A stretch of DNA of 64,000 bases from Paenibacillus silviterrae (lineage in GTDB: Bacteria; Bacillota; Bacilli; Paenibacillales; NBRC-103111): positions 186,001-250,000 of the forward strand of contig NZ_JASKUT010000002.1 in NCBI RefSeq assembly GCF_030167925.1, in the 5' to 3' direction. The notes under the pieces were generated by a model. That model saw nothing but the letters and a program-made list of their open reading frames with translations. It was not told the DNA's origin and did not search any database. The position numbers and the translations under genes were made by a program. Of the stretch, positions 37,224-46,787 are shown piece after piece (position 1 is the first letter of the stretch; each line of letters begins with the position of its first letter).

Positions 37224-39016
37224 TGAAAGGAGTCAGGCTGTTTCAATTCCAAAGCATCCATAGTCAAATCGCACTTGCCTTCTCAGTACTCATCCTGTGC
37301 ACGACAACGATCCTCAGCTTTACGGCTTACAGGCTCTCGACCGACGCGGTAACGGGCACCTCGCTGGAATATACGACCGAACTAGTGAAACAAGTCCACA
37401 ACAACATTGAGAATTACATTCAAAATATGGAGAGTATTTCTTCTCTTTCGCTAAGCAATGGCGATTTGAAGCGTTATGCAGCCCTTCAGCGACAAGATGG
37501 TCTGGAGGGGGAAATGCTTGGTCGGCAGGTAAGTGAATATTTCCGTTCTGTCGTAGCCTCGAGGAAGGATATTGCTTCTATCTTATTTGTAGGACAGCAG
37601 GGAGGGATGGTCTCGGAACGAATCTGGGACAACCTGAAGAAGGAAAACGAGATTCGAGTACAGGATTGGTTTGTGAACGCACAGAAGTATGACGGGCAAG
37701 CCGCCATTTCTTCCTCGCATGTACAGAATCTGTTTACAGGGGAGTATCGGTGGGTCGTATCCATTAGCAGAAAAATGCCTTCCTCCGAAGGCTTTGGCGG
37801 CGGTGTACTGCTGGTTGATTTGAATTATAGTGTCATTGACAATCTATGTAAGCAGATCCAGCTGGGTAAGCGAGGGTATGTTTTTATTGTTGACCCCTCG
37901 GGAGACCTAGTATATCACCCTCAACAGCAAATTATGAATACACAGCTGAAGAGTGAAAGGATCGACGAAATCCTTCAATCTCAGGATGGAACCATGAGGT
38001 TCGGCACCGGTGCCGAGCGTAAAATATATACGGTTTCCACGACCCGATTCGGGTGGAAAATCGTCGGTGTCATTTACCCGGAGGACCTGACTCGGAACAA
38101 GCGCGAGATGCAATGGTCCGCAGCTCTCTGGGGCAGCCTCTGCTTGGCCATCGCCTTAACGATCTCGTTCATTTTCTCCTTTACGCTAACGAAGCCCCTG
38201 AAAACGCTGGAGTCTCATATGAAGCTTGTGGAGAAGGGAAACTTTGAGCAGCGTGCAGATATCGAGAGTACGAATGAGATCGGGAAGCTGGCACGAAGCT
38301 TTAATCTCATGATCGGCAAAATAAAGGAGCTCATGCAGCAGATTGTGCAAGAGCAGGAGAAAAAGCGGATTAGTGAGCTGAAGGCGCTGCAGGCACAAAT
38401 TAAGCCGCACTTCTTATACAACACCTTGGATTCGATTATTTGGATGGCCGAAACGGGCAAGATGAGCGAGGTCATTCACATGACTACCGCCCTGGCCAAG
38501 CTCCTCCGGTCCAGTATCAGTAAAGGCGAGGAGCTGGTGCCCATTGCGGTGGAATTAGAACAAATTCGCAGCTATTTGACCATTCAGCAAATTCGGTACC
38601 GTAGAAAATTTACTTATTCCATTGATGTGCCGGAGGAGCTGCATAAAGCCAAAGTGATGAAGCTTGTCCTTCAGCCTATCGTAGAGAACGCGATCTATCA
38701 CGGAATGAAGCATAAAGCGGAGCCGGGCCATATTCGAATTTCCGGGCGAAGGGTGGACGGGGTTATTGAGCTTGCTGTAACGGATGACGGTGTGGGTATG
38801 TCTCCGGAGAAGGCCCGGACCCTACTAACCGAACCACGGACGGAAACGGACGGCTACACCAGGTCGGGCGTTGGTGTTCACAATGTAAACCTCAGGATCG
38901 AGCTTTATTTTGGCACGGATTATGGTCTCCATTTTGAAAGTGAGCTGGAGGAAGGGACTACGGTCACTATTCGAATTCCAGTGCTTATGGATAGGGAGGG
39001 GCAAGAGGTTGAATAA
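37223..39016 (+). CDS. Sensor histidine kinase, YesM type, with Cache-like sensor
   Basis: Membrane kinase of 597 residues. First membrane segment near residues 12-33 (IALAFSVLILCTTTILSFTAY), extracellular Cache-like sensor with 'GKRGYVFIVDPSGDLVYHP', and second segment around residues 298-320. HAMP is followed by the His_kinase domain with H396 in KPHFLYNTL and HATPase_c (VENAIYHG, DDGVGMS, GVGVHNV). Its 3' end overlaps the start of the binding-protein-like gene at 39009, so three sensor genes are translationally linked: regulator, kinase, anchored binding protein. Confidence 0.93.
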   Translation: MKGVRLFQFQSIHSQIALAFSVLILCTTTILSFTAYRLSTDAVTGTSLEYTTELVKQVHNNIENYIQNMESISSLSLSNGDLKRYAALQRQDGLEGEMLGRQVSEYFRSVVASRKDIASILFVGQQGGMVSERIWDNLKKENEIRVQDWFVNAQKYDGQAAISSSHVQNLFTGEYRWVVSISRKMPSSEGFGGGVLLVDLNYSVIDNLCKQIQLGKRGYVFIVDPSGDLVYHPQQQIMNTQLKSERIDEILQSQDGTMRFGTGAERKIYTVSTTRFGWKIVGVIYPEDLTRNKREMQWSAALWGSLCLAIALTISFIFSFTLTKPLKTLESHMKLVEKGNFEQRADIESTNEIGKLARSFNLMIGKIKELMQQIVQEQEKKRISELKALQAQIKPHFLYNTLDSIIWMAETGKMSEVIHMTTALAKLLRSSISKGEELVPIAVELEQIRSYLTIQQIRYRRKFTYSIDVPEELHKAKVMKLVLQPIVENAIYHGMKHKAEPGHIRISGRRVDGVIELAVTDDGVGMSPEKARTLLTEPRTETDGYTRSGVGVHNVNLRIELYFGTDYGLHFESELEEGTTVTIRIPVLMDREGQEVE

Positions 39017-40001
39017 GGCCAGAGGGGTCTTGCTTGCGATTTTTTTATTGTTGGCCGTCGCTTTGGGATATTACCTCTTGGATATGAATAAGCTGAACTC
39101 CGAGAGTAAGCCGATCCTTTTTATACCTAAAACGGTCGATACCCGCATTTCCTTCTGGCAAGCCATGAACCAAGGGGTCCATGCAGCAGCCAAGGAGTAC
39201 GGGGTAGAGGTGAAAATTACCGGTGCGTTGGCCGAGACGGATATTGAAGAGCAGATCCGGCTTCTGGAGCAAGCGATTTCGGAGAAGCCCCGGGCTATCG
39301 TTCTGGCCGCGACCGATTACAACCGGCTCGTCCCTGTGAGCCATAAGATTAAGGCTGCAGGCATTCCGCTCATCACCGTGGATTCGGGAGTGGAAGGGAC
39401 TATGGCTACAAGCTTTATCTCTATGGACAACTACGCCGCAGGAAGAAAAGCCGGCGACTCTCTACGGGCGCTTCTGCATCCTGGAGCCAGGGTAGCTATT
39501 ATCAGCTTTGTAAAGGAGTCCACGACCGGCATGGAGCGGGAAAGAGGAGTGAGAGACAGTCTTGCGGAAGGGGGATTCATTGTTACGGAAACGTTATATA
39601 CGAATACACAGGAAGAACTCGCATACGAGCTGACTGCGAAATTGCTGCAAAGTCCTGTTGCACAACAGCTGGAGGGGTTAATCAGTCTGAATGAGCCCTC
39701 GACCGTCGGTGCTGCCAGAGCGCTTAAGGAGCAGCAATCGGAAGGCAAGCGGATCCCGATGGTAGGCTTTGATAGCTCTGTGAAGGAAATTACCTTTCTG
39801 GAGGAAGGCGTACTGCAGGCGATTGTCGTACAGAAGCCTTTCAACATGGGGTATTTGGCAATTAAAACGGCTTTGACCGCCGCGGAGGGGAAGAAGGTCG
39901 AACCCTGGATCGATACCGGGACGGTTGTCATTACTAAGAGCAATATGTATTCCAAGGATCATCAGAAGCTTTTGTTTCCTTTTACGTATGAAACGCCGTA
40001 G
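39009..40001 (+). CDS. Membrane-anchored RbsB-like sugar-binding protein, putative accessory sensor
   Basis: 330-residue protein starting at TTG 39009 after AGGGAGGGGCAAGAGG; the start overlaps the kinase stop by 8 bp. One N-terminal hydrophobic segment (VLLAIFLLLAVALGYYLL) has neither a lipobox cysteine nor a good signal-peptidase site, so the protein is probably anchored facing out. The rest is a type-I sugar-binding fold (RISFWQAMNQGVHAAAKEYG, IVLAATDYN, ITVDSGVEG, VGFDSSVKE) paralogous to the lipoprotein at 34447. Its linkage to kinase and regulator suggests it presents bound sugar to the kinase, as XylFII does with LytS. Use as a transport SBP is the alternative. Confidence 0.85.
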   Translation: MNKARGVLLAIFLLLAVALGYYLLDMNKLNSESKPILFIPKTVDTRISFWQAMNQGVHAAAKEYGVEVKITGALAETDIEEQIRLLEQAISEKPRAIVLAATDYNRLVPVSHKIKAAGIPLITVDSGVEGTMATSFISMDNYAAGRKAGDSLRALLHPGARVAIISFVKESTTGMERERGVRDSLAEGGFIVTETLYTNTQEELAYELTAKLLQSPVAQQLEGLISLNEPSTVGAARALKEQQSEGKRIPMVGFDSSVKEITFLEEGVLQAIVVQKPFNMGYLAIKTALTAAEGKKVEPWIDTGTVVITKSNMYSKDHQKLLFPFTYETP

Positions 40002-40288
40002 GTGTCATGTGAGGCGGGGCAGATGGGCACCGGAGGTAAGCGGGTACTGCGGTTCTTGAGCCGATCAGTCGAATCATGCCTTGATGAAGCCGGACGAGGA
40101 AGTAACACCCTGCCAGCGTTCGGATTATGTACATTCGGGATAGTATCATGCGACATATAACATTTTGAATTATGACCTATTGATGTTCTCGAATATCTGA
40201 GTTAATATTAACATTAATTGAGTGTTTACAGGATCGAAGGATTTGAAACTACATATAACAAAATGAATCTTCGTGGAGTGGTTACAAG

Positions 40289-41149
40289 ATGGATGTACGT
40301 TTGATCCGGCTTTTCAGACCGCCGGCTGTACCGATGCCGTTATTCGCCCATACGGTCGGCTACAATAAACAAAACCCCATGGCGCGGCCGGAAGGCTTCT
40401 CAACCCATCAGCTGCTGTTTGCCCGCATCGGGCAGGGGCGTGTTCGCGTACCGGGCATGGAGGAGTTCACTTTCGGGCCGATGCAATCTATGTTCGTCCC
40501 GGCCGGACTACCCCACGAGTATTCTCCAGTGTCCGATGAACCGTGGGAGGTTGGATACATATCGTTCTCGGGGACGAAGGTCGAGCCGCTTTTGGAGCAT
40601 TTCGGTCTGGAGGCTTGCAGGCCGCTCGCGCTCACGGATGCCGAAGAGGTATGGTCTGTTCTTGATGAGCTGTGGGAGCTTGCCGACGGCAATGAGGACG
40701 GTGCCGAATGGGAAGCAGCCGGTATGCTGTACAAGTTCCTACTGAATTTGCATAGGATGAATTCAATCGAAGCAAGGAGGGGACGGGAACCCGACACTCA
40801 TTTGAGCGAAGATGCTGCCAAAGCAGTGGTTGAACGTGCGGCAGCCTATTTAAATGAGCATTACAATGAGAACATTTCGTTATCCAACGTGGCGGATTCA
40901 CTCGGCTATACCCATCAGTATTTGAACCGTTTGTTTCACAAAACATACGGTGTCAGCATGCTCCAGTATGTGCAGCGAATTCGTCTGGAGAAAGCAATCG
41001 GCTTCATGAACACGAAGGACACCATTACCGTTAAAGAAATCGCCAGCTATGTCGGAATGGAAACGAATTATTTTATCCGGACGTTTCGAAAGGCTACGGG
41101 GCAAACCCCAGATCAATACAGGAAGACATCTGCCGGCCGCAGAAGGTAG
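40289..41149 (+). CDS. AraC-family transcriptional regulator with cupin-type sensor
   Basis: 286-residue regulator. The N-terminal ~100 residues form a cupin-like sugar-binding sandwich (QLLFARIGQGRVRVPG, PMQSMFVPAGLPHEY). The C-terminal ~100 residues carry the double helix-turn-helix (ISLSNVADSLGYTHQYLNRLF, VKEIASYVGMETNYFIRTFRK, ending QTPDQYRKT). It lies 57 bp upstream of the GH20 gene in the same direction and probably controls it. It has no membrane segment, so it should sense a cytoplasmic sugar. Confidence 0.92.
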   Translation: MDVRLIRLFRPPAVPMPLFAHTVGYNKQNPMARPEGFSTHQLLFARIGQGRVRVPGMEEFTFGPMQSMFVPAGLPHEYSPVSDEPWEVGYISFSGTKVEPLLEHFGLEACRPLALTDAEEVWSVLDELWELADGNEDGAEWEAAGMLYKFLLNLHRMNSIEARRGREPDTHLSEDAAKAVVERAAAYLNEHYNENISLSNVADSLGYTHQYLNRLFHKTYGVSMLQYVQRIRLEKAIGFMNTKDTITVKEIASYVGMETNYFIRTFRKATGQTPDQYRKTSAGRRR

Positions 41150-41206
41150 TCGGGGATGAACGGTTTATATCAAAGGATAAAATAAATGTAGAGTGGAGCT
41201 GATCAG

Positions 41207-43171
41207 ATGCATATTCATCAGAGTGGAGATTACCAAACGCTTCATGCAGGTATCCTGCCGATTGCCGGCAGGCTAGGCGTACAAGTGGATTCAAAGTCTG
41301 GGGATGATGGGCTTCCGTTGCGTTGGGAGCAGCGTAAGGGCCAGCTTGAAGCGGCATGGGATGGAAAGCAGGGATGGATTCGTTATGACGAGAGACATCA
41401 CGGATTTCGAGCTTTCGGATTATGGGTGGAGAAGATGCGTGCCTGTCGTTCCGACGATGGGGAGTTTGCGCCGTTTCTTGTACAAGAAACGCCGCAATTT
41501 ACTACAGTAGGTGCAATGTTCGATGCTTCTCGAAACGCGGTACCGAGCTTGCCTGCGCTGCATGAAGCCTTCATCACATTGGCGTTGATGGGGATGAATC
41601 AAGTCATGCTGTATACCGAGGATACGTACGAAGTTGAGTCTTACCCTTACTTCGGTTATATGAGGGGAAGATATACGAATACGGAGCTTAAGCAAATCGA
41701 TGATTGGGCCGCCGATCTGGGCATCGAGGTTGTTCCCTGTATTCAGACGCTTGCGCATTTGGAGGAAGCGCTGAAATGGGAATTTGCAGCTCCGATCAAG
41801 GATACCGGCGATATTCTGCTTGTCGGCGAGGAGAAAACGTACGCCTTCATCGAACGAATGATTGAGGCTGCATCCGCACCGTTCAGGAGCCGGCGCATTC
41901 ATATCGGGATGGACGAGGCACACCAGCTGGGGCTAGGCAACTATTTGAAGCGCAATGGGTACAGAAATCGCTTTGACATCATGAATGAGCATCTGCACCG
42001 TGTTGTCGACATTGCTGAGCGTCGCGGGCTGAAGCCGATGATCTGGAGCGATATGTATTTTCGTTTAGGGTCGCGGACAGGCCATTATTACGATCTGGAG
42101 GCGGAGATTCCGCAAGAAGCCGTTCAAGGAATTCCGCAAGGGGTTACCTTCGTGTATTGGGATTATTATCATGACCAACAAGATTTTTATGAGACATTCA
42201 TCCAAAAGCATCTTGATTTGGGACGCCCCGTTGTGTTTGCCGGGGGCATCTGGACCTGGAACGGCATCGCCCCGAACACTGGGAAAATGCGGGCAACCAC
42301 GGGGCCGGCCCTCATGGCCTGTAAGGCGCTGGGTGTACCTGAAGTCGTGGCAACGATGTGGGGGGATAATGGGGCCGAAACGCCTTGGATGAGCGCATGG
42401 CCGGGATTGCAGCTTTATGCGGAGCATGCCTATGCGGAGCAGGTGGATGAGCAGCGGCTTAGGGAGCGGTTCGCCTTATGTGTAGGCGGCGATCTTCATG
42501 ATTTTCAGACGTTGGGACAATTTGATGAAACGCCGGGCGTGGCTCAAGGCAACCCGCAAACGTCCAATCCCTCCAAGTTTTTGCTATGGCAGGATGTGTT
42601 AATAGGGTTGTTCGATGCGAATATTAAAGACGTTCCTTTAGCGGATCATTACCGGCAGTTGGCGAATAGGTTAAGCGCTGCTGTCACAAGAAACCCCGCT
42701 TTCAAGCCTATGTTTCGTTGGTATACGGCGTTGGCGGAAGCTTTGGCAGTAAAATGCGACCTCGGCGTTCGATTGAAAACAGCATATGATCAGTGCCAAC
42801 ATCGGAAGTCGGAGTCGGGAGCTGCGGGCTTTGTAGAAACGCTGCAACAGTTGAATACAATGGCGGACGAGCTGGTCCTATTGCGTGCTTCCATTGATTC
42901 GCTTCGTCGTCTCCACCGGGATGTATGGTTTGCTGCCTTTAAGCCTTTCGGATGGGAAGTCATGGATATGCGGTATGGCGGACTGCTCGCACGATTGGAT
43001 ACGGCATGTGACCGAATCCGGCAATACGTTGCAGGCGATGTCGACTCGCTGCCGGAGCTGGACGCCGAAAGGCTGCCATTCGACTCGGAGTTCGGGTATC
43101 ACAACGGAACCTTGGGACGAGCGGCGTACCATAATATCGTAAGCGCGGGCAGCTTATTCAAGCCTGTGTAA
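41207..43171 (+). CDS. GH20 exo-beta-N-acetylhexosaminidase (GH20C-like), cytoplasmic
   Basis: 654-residue enzyme without signal peptide, expected to release terminal beta-GlcNAc/GalNAc from imported oligosaccharides. The N-terminal ~95 residues form a small alpha/beta domain, followed by the GH20 barrel. The catalytic pair is D236-E237 in HIGMDEAHQLG; QTLAHLEEALKW and ATMWGDNGAETPW are other conserved barrel segments. A helical C-terminal region follows (~450-654). Size and architecture resemble the streptococcal GH20C type. It sits between two AraC regulators and upstream of importer E and the sulfatase, and has its own terminator. Confidence 0.9.
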   Translation: MHIHQSGDYQTLHAGILPIAGRLGVQVDSKSGDDGLPLRWEQRKGQLEAAWDGKQGWIRYDERHHGFRAFGLWVEKMRACRSDDGEFAPFLVQETPQFTTVGAMFDASRNAVPSLPALHEAFITLALMGMNQVMLYTEDTYEVESYPYFGYMRGRYTNTELKQIDDWAADLGIEVVPCIQTLAHLEEALKWEFAAPIKDTGDILLVGEEKTYAFIERMIEAASAPFRSRRIHIGMDEAHQLGLGNYLKRNGYRNRFDIMNEHLHRVVDIAERRGLKPMIWSDMYFRLGSRTGHYYDLEAEIPQEAVQGIPQGVTFVYWDYYHDQQDFYETFIQKHLDLGRPVVFAGGIWTWNGIAPNTGKMRATTGPALMACKALGVPEVVATMWGDNGAETPWMSAWPGLQLYAEHAYAEQVDEQRLRERFALCVGGDLHDFQTLGQFDETPGVAQGNPQTSNPSKFLLWQDVLIGLFDANIKDVPLADHYRQLANRLSAAVTRNPAFKPMFRWYTALAEALAVKCDLGVRLKTAYDQCQHRKSESGAAGFVETLQQLNTMADELVLLRASIDSLRRLHRDVWFAAFKPFGWEVMDMRYGGLLARLDTACDRIRQYVAGDVDSLPELDAERLPFDSEFGYHNGTLGRAAYHNIVSAGSLFKPV

Positions 43172-43220
43172 CAATTGTATAGAAGCATGCTACCGGAGAG
43201 GGAATTCTGGGAATCGTGAG

Positions 43221-43259
43221 AAAAAGGAGTACAGCGATATCATCGCTCTGCTCCTTTTT
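43221..43259 (+). terminator. Rho-independent terminator of the GH20 gene
   Basis: AAAAAGGAG with AGCGAT pairs with ATCGCT and CTCCTTTTT around a 3-nt loop. The A-flanked stem and U tract are typical. It lies 49 bp after the GH20 stop. Confidence 0.92.
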
Positions 43260-43340
43260 CGGTTGCGGCATGATATCGCTAGAATGTCAAGGGCTCTTTT
43301 TTTAGATCATGAGGATGCAAAATGGATCAAAACAGCATGA

Positions 43341-43369
43341 TTTTCAATCGACGTACATTCAAATATAAT
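43341..43369 (+). promoter_or_regulatory. Sigma-A-type promoter of the AraC gene at 43413
   Basis: TTTTCA (43341-43346), 17-nt spacer, TATAAT (43364-43369); the start codon is 43 bp further on, after GAGGAGG. The -10 box is perfect and the -35 box matches at 4 of 6 positions. Confidence 0.6.
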
Positions 43370-43412
43370 AGGGAGATTAGGTTCAGGGACCTTCGATGAG
43401 GAGGAATCATGC

Positions 43413-44261
43413 ATGTCGCTAATAGTAAACGATCAAATGGACATTACGTTATTCGATGTAAAAAAAGTACAATATCAATCGAGAGTGATCTTCGATTACA
43501 TTCAATCGTGCTATACCGTCTCTTTTATTAAACAGGGGGAGGTCATTACCACCTGCGAGGGAAAGGAATATGTGGCCAAATCGGGCGACGTCATGATTCA
43601 CCGGCCTCATATTCCGTTTAACGTGATTTCCCGAACGGATGGAATTCACTACCTGTTTAACGTCGATCTGAAGGTGAAGGATAATGAGGATTTTTTTCAG
43701 ATCTGCCCTATGGACAAAGTCATCAAAATTCGAGATCCCCAGCTGTACGAGAAAAAATTCGACGAGCTGCGCAGCATATGGCTGCAGGAAATCGACGAGC
43801 TGCGAACCGCGCAATCCGGTTTCTTGGCGCTTTTCCTACTGCATGAAATCATCGAAAGCTCCAAGGTAGAGAGGCGTTCCGCCAGGGAAGCTTTCGAGAT
43901 TGACCGCTTTAATAAAGCGCTTCATTATATGGAAAAAAGGCTGGATCAAAATATTACTAGAGAAGAGCTGGCTAATTTGTACCATATGAATCCTGTTTAT
44001 TTCAGCAGAGCCTTTAAAAAGATTTACGGAATCACACCATCGAGAATGCTTCATAAATTGCGGCTCCTGCATGCCAAACGGATGCTTGAGAACCCTGAGC
44101 TTTCCATCGAATACATCGCACAGAAAAACGGCTATTATGACGCCGCCCATTTTAACCGGACATTCCAAAAGGCATTTCACATGTCCCCAAATAAGTTTCG
44201 CAAAAGTATCAAATATACAAAAAGTAGAATCGAGCCTACCTTGTTTGACGATGTCGAATAA
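43413..44261 (+). CDS. AraC-family transcriptional regulator with cupin-type sensor
   Basis: 282-residue regulator. Cupin-like N-terminal domain (VIFDYIQSCYTVSFIKQGEVITT, GDVMIHRPHIPFNV), then the AraC helix-turn-helix pair (ITREELANLYHMNPVYFSRAFKK, IEYIAQKNGYYDAAHFNRTF, ending MSPNKFRKS). The ATG follows GAGGAGG. It lies 121 bp upstream of the binding-protein gene of importer E and is the likely regulator of the importer/sulfatase operon. It is not close in sequence to the AraC regulator at 40289. Confidence 0.92.
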   Translation: MSLIVNDQMDITLFDVKKVQYQSRVIFDYIQSCYTVSFIKQGEVITTCEGKEYVAKSGDVMIHRPHIPFNVISRTDGIHYLFNVDLKVKDNEDFFQICPMDKVIKIRDPQLYEKKFDELRSIWLQEIDELRTAQSGFLALFLLHEIIESSKVERRSAREAFEIDRFNKALHYMEKRLDQNITREELANLYHMNPVYFSRAFKKIYGITPSRMLHKLRLLHAKRMLENPELSIEYIAQKNGYYDAAHFNRTFQKAFHMSPNKFRKSIKYTKSRIEPTLFDDVE

Positions 44262-44298
44262 TTTAACATTAGAATCAAATCAACGGTTAATGCAGTCA

Positions 44299-44328
44299 TT
44301 GAGAGCGCTCCCAACAAACTGTTATTAT
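44299..44328 (+). promoter_or_regulatory. Promoter of importer E with overlapping cre-like site
   Basis: TTGAGA (44299-44304), 18-nt spacer, TATTAT (44323-44328), about 55 bp before the TTG start of the binding-protein gene. The -35 box overlaps TGAGAGCGCTCCCA (44300-44313), a near-palindrome resembling the CcpA operator (TGWAANCGNTNWCA) with two mismatches and the central CG kept. Catabolite repression would therefore act on this operon. Confidence 0.5.
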
Positions 44329-44382
44329 GCAAATCCGTTGATCCTTAAGACAATACGCTACTAAAGCTATGGGGGGATTTCT

Positions 44383-45885
44383 TTGGTCAAAGCATGGAGA
44401 AGCCTAGGCATCGCATGTCTAGCAGCACTAAATGTACTAGCCGTTACAGCATGCTCCGGAACAAATTCAGGGAAGGCTCCGGCACCCGATGCCGGAAATG
44501 GAAAAACGGCCGAGGCACCGAAGACGGATAAAGTTACACTTCGTGTCATGGATTGGGCGGATAGCGAGAAGCCATACCGGGAAAAGTTTATTAAAGATTT
44601 CGAAGCGAAATATCCCAACATCAAGATCGAATATACTCTGCTCACCTCAGACCAATTTCAAAATACGATCACTACGGCGATCAAATCGGGTGACGCTCCG
44701 GATTTATTCCCGATTCCCGGGAATATGTCTTTGAGCATGGCCGTCAAGGGAGGCTGGTACCAGCCGATCGATCCTTACATCGACGATGAATTCAAGAACC
44801 GGTTCGTGGACGGTATCTTCGTAGAAGGGACAACGATGCTGGACGGCAAGATTTATTCGATCCCTGCACTCTCCAGCGTACCGAACACCCTGGTCTATTA
44901 CAATAAGCAGCTGTTTCGGGATGCCGGTCTTGACCCGGAGAAGCCACCGAAAACGTACAGCGAATTCCGCGAAGCGGCAAAAAAGATTACGGAAGCGGGC
45001 AAGGGCAAGGCATACGGAATCATCGAAGGCGGCAAGCAGATCGGGCGGTGGAAGCTCGCTGCGTTGGATTGGTCCGCGCTTGGCGGCAGCGGCTTGAACC
45101 AGCATTCCCCAATCAGCCTTGTTACCAACAAGGCAAGCTACGATTCCAAGGCGATGCTTGACGTCTTCGGCTTGTTTAAGGGACTTAAGGACGACGGAAG
45201 CTATCACCCGAAAACGATGAGCATCTCCGCGCCCGAGGCGCGCGCCCTGTTCGGCGAAGGCCAAGCTGGCTTCATCATTCAGGGGGAATGGTGCATCGGT
45301 GTATGGAGACGGGACAATCCGAATCTGGACTTCGGCGTGATGGCTCCTCCGGTGCCGGATGATGGCCAGAAGGGCTTCCTGCCTCAATCCAACTATAGTC
45401 CGTGGATCGGCATTTCCCAAACGACAAAGCATCCGAAGGAAGCGGCGCTGTACTTAAAGGAATACTTCAGCAAGGAATACCAATCCGTTCTGGTTAAGGC
45501 AGGAGACCGGTTCTCGATACTGAAGGGGGTTAACGAAAGCTCCTCGGATATTCCGCAGTTCAAGCAATACTACGATATTGTTCAGAAAACCGCGAGATTG
45601 GTACCAAGTCCGCAAATTCGTAACCCGGAGCTTACTGCCGTCTACGCAAATTATAAAGATATTCAGCCGGGCATCGGCGATATTCTGCAAGGGGTCGTTT
45701 CCGGGGCTGTCAAGGAACCGGCCGCTCCGCTCAAGCAGCTGTCGGACGGGGTCGATAAGGCGCTCGATGCGGCAATTGCTAAAGCAAAATCAGAAGGTGC
45801 CAAGGTGGATAAGAGCGATTTTGTTTTCTCCAATTGGAGCGCTGATAAACACTACAAAGCGGAAGATTACAAGGCGTTAAAATGA
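44383..45885 (+). CDS. Extracellular solute-binding lipoprotein (CUT1), importer E
   Basis: 500-residue binding lipoprotein, TTG start after GGGGGG. Lipobox VTAC, cysteine at residue 24. SBP_bac_1 features include DFEAKYPNIKIEY, GDAPDLFPIPG, NTLVYYNKQLF and PPKTYSEFREA. Its 3' end overlaps the first permease start by 4 bp. The GH20 and sulfatase neighbours suggest an aminosugar-containing, possibly sulfated oligosaccharide as ligand; this is inferred from context only. Confidence 0.93.
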   Translation: MVKAWRSLGIACLAALNVLAVTACSGTNSGKAPAPDAGNGKTAEAPKTDKVTLRVMDWADSEKPYREKFIKDFEAKYPNIKIEYTLLTSDQFQNTITTAIKSGDAPDLFPIPGNMSLSMAVKGGWYQPIDPYIDDEFKNRFVDGIFVEGTTMLDGKIYSIPALSSVPNTLVYYNKQLFRDAGLDPEKPPKTYSEFREAAKKITEAGKGKAYGIIEGGKQIGRWKLAALDWSALGGSGLNQHSPISLVTNKASYDSKAMLDVFGLFKGLKDDGSYHPKTMSISAPEARALFGEGQAGFIIQGEWCIGVWRRDNPNLDFGVMAPPVPDDGQKGFLPQSNYSPWIGISQTTKHPKEAALYLKEYFSKEYQSVLVKAGDRFSILKGVNESSSDIPQFKQYYDIVQKTARLVPSPQIRNPELTAVYANYKDIQPGIGDILQGVVSGAVKEPAAPLKQLSDGVDKALDAAIAKAKSEGAKVDKSDFVFSNWSADKHYKAEDYKALK

Positions 45886-46787
45886 TGGCGAAATGGAAGA
45901 TTCAAGCTTGGTGCTGGGCGTTTTTGTTTCCTACGATGGCATTATTCGTCTTGTTTCAAGGCTGGCCCATCGTGGCAAGCTTGTACTATGCGACGCTGGA
46001 TTGGTCGGGTCTGACTTCTGACTCGACCTATGTAGGGCTGCAAAATTTTATCGACGTTGCCAAGGATCCGTATTTCTGGAATGCGTATAAAAACAGCTTC
46101 AAGTTTATGCTGGGCGTCGTTCCCCTTCATCTGATCGTGCCGTTGATTATCGCCGTCCTGCTGAATCAGCCGAAGCTGCGCGGGGCAAGCATTTATCGGA
46201 CACTTATCTTCCTCCCGGTCGTCACCACGACCTCAATCGTGGGCATCATCATGGTGTTTATTTGGGGAAGCGATGGTGCGGTTAATGATGCGCTCGTGAA
46301 GCTCGGCCTGCTCGATGTGCCGATCAATTGGCTGGGCGATGCCGAATGGGCCATGTTCACCGTCGTCATTATTTCCGTGTGGAAGAACCTCGGGATCAAT
46401 ATGGTTTACTGGATGGCCGGATTGCAAGGCATACCGAGGGAGCTGTATGAGGCGGCGGAGGTCGATGGAGCCAGAGGCTATAAGCTGTTTTTCCATATTA
46501 CCGTCCCGCTGCTGGTGCCCATCGGGGCCGTCATCCTGCTGCTTAATGTCGTGAATTCCTTGAAGGTATTCGATTTGATCAAAACGATGACGAACGGCGG
46601 GCCCTTCTTCGCTACCGACGTCGTATCCACATATATTTACCGTTATGCGTTTTCCAGCGAGATGGGGCTTCCCCAGCTAGGATATGCATCGGCGGCGGGT
46701 TTGTTTTTCGCGGTAACGATCATTGTGCTCGCGATCATCCAGTCCGTCTTGAATAAGCGAATAAAAGGCAGTGGTAAAGCCGTATGA
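45882..46787 (+). CDS. Carbohydrate ABC importer permease, MsmF/UgpA-like, importer E
   Basis: 301-residue CUT1 membrane subunit. Its ATG overlaps the binding-protein stop (ATGATGG), indicating translational coupling. First membrane segment near CWAFLFPTMALFVLFQGWP; EAA loop at about residue 190 (EAAEVDGARGYKLFF); TMTNGGPFFATDVV near the C-terminus. The partner permease overlaps it by 4 bp. Confidence 0.94.
   Translation: MMAKWKIQAWCWAFLFPTMALFVLFQGWPIVASLYYATLDWSGLTSDSTYVGLQNFIDVAKDPYFWNAYKNSFKFMLGVVPLHLIVPLIIAVLLNQPKLRGASIYRTLIFLPVVTTTSIVGIIMVFIWGSDGAVNDALVKLGLLDVPINWLGDAEWAMFTVVIISVWKNLGINMVYWMAGLQGIPRELYEAAEVDGARGYKLFFHITVPLLVPIGAVILLLNVVNSLKVFDLIKTMTNGGPFFATDVVSTYIYRYAFSSEMGLPQLGYASAAGLFFAVTIIVLAIIQSVLNKRIKGSGKAV

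Noticed and set aside
40201-40212. Perfect palindrome GTTAATATTAAC upstream of the AraC gene at 40289
   Set aside because: AT-only core with no second copy noticed near other genes; too little to call an operator.
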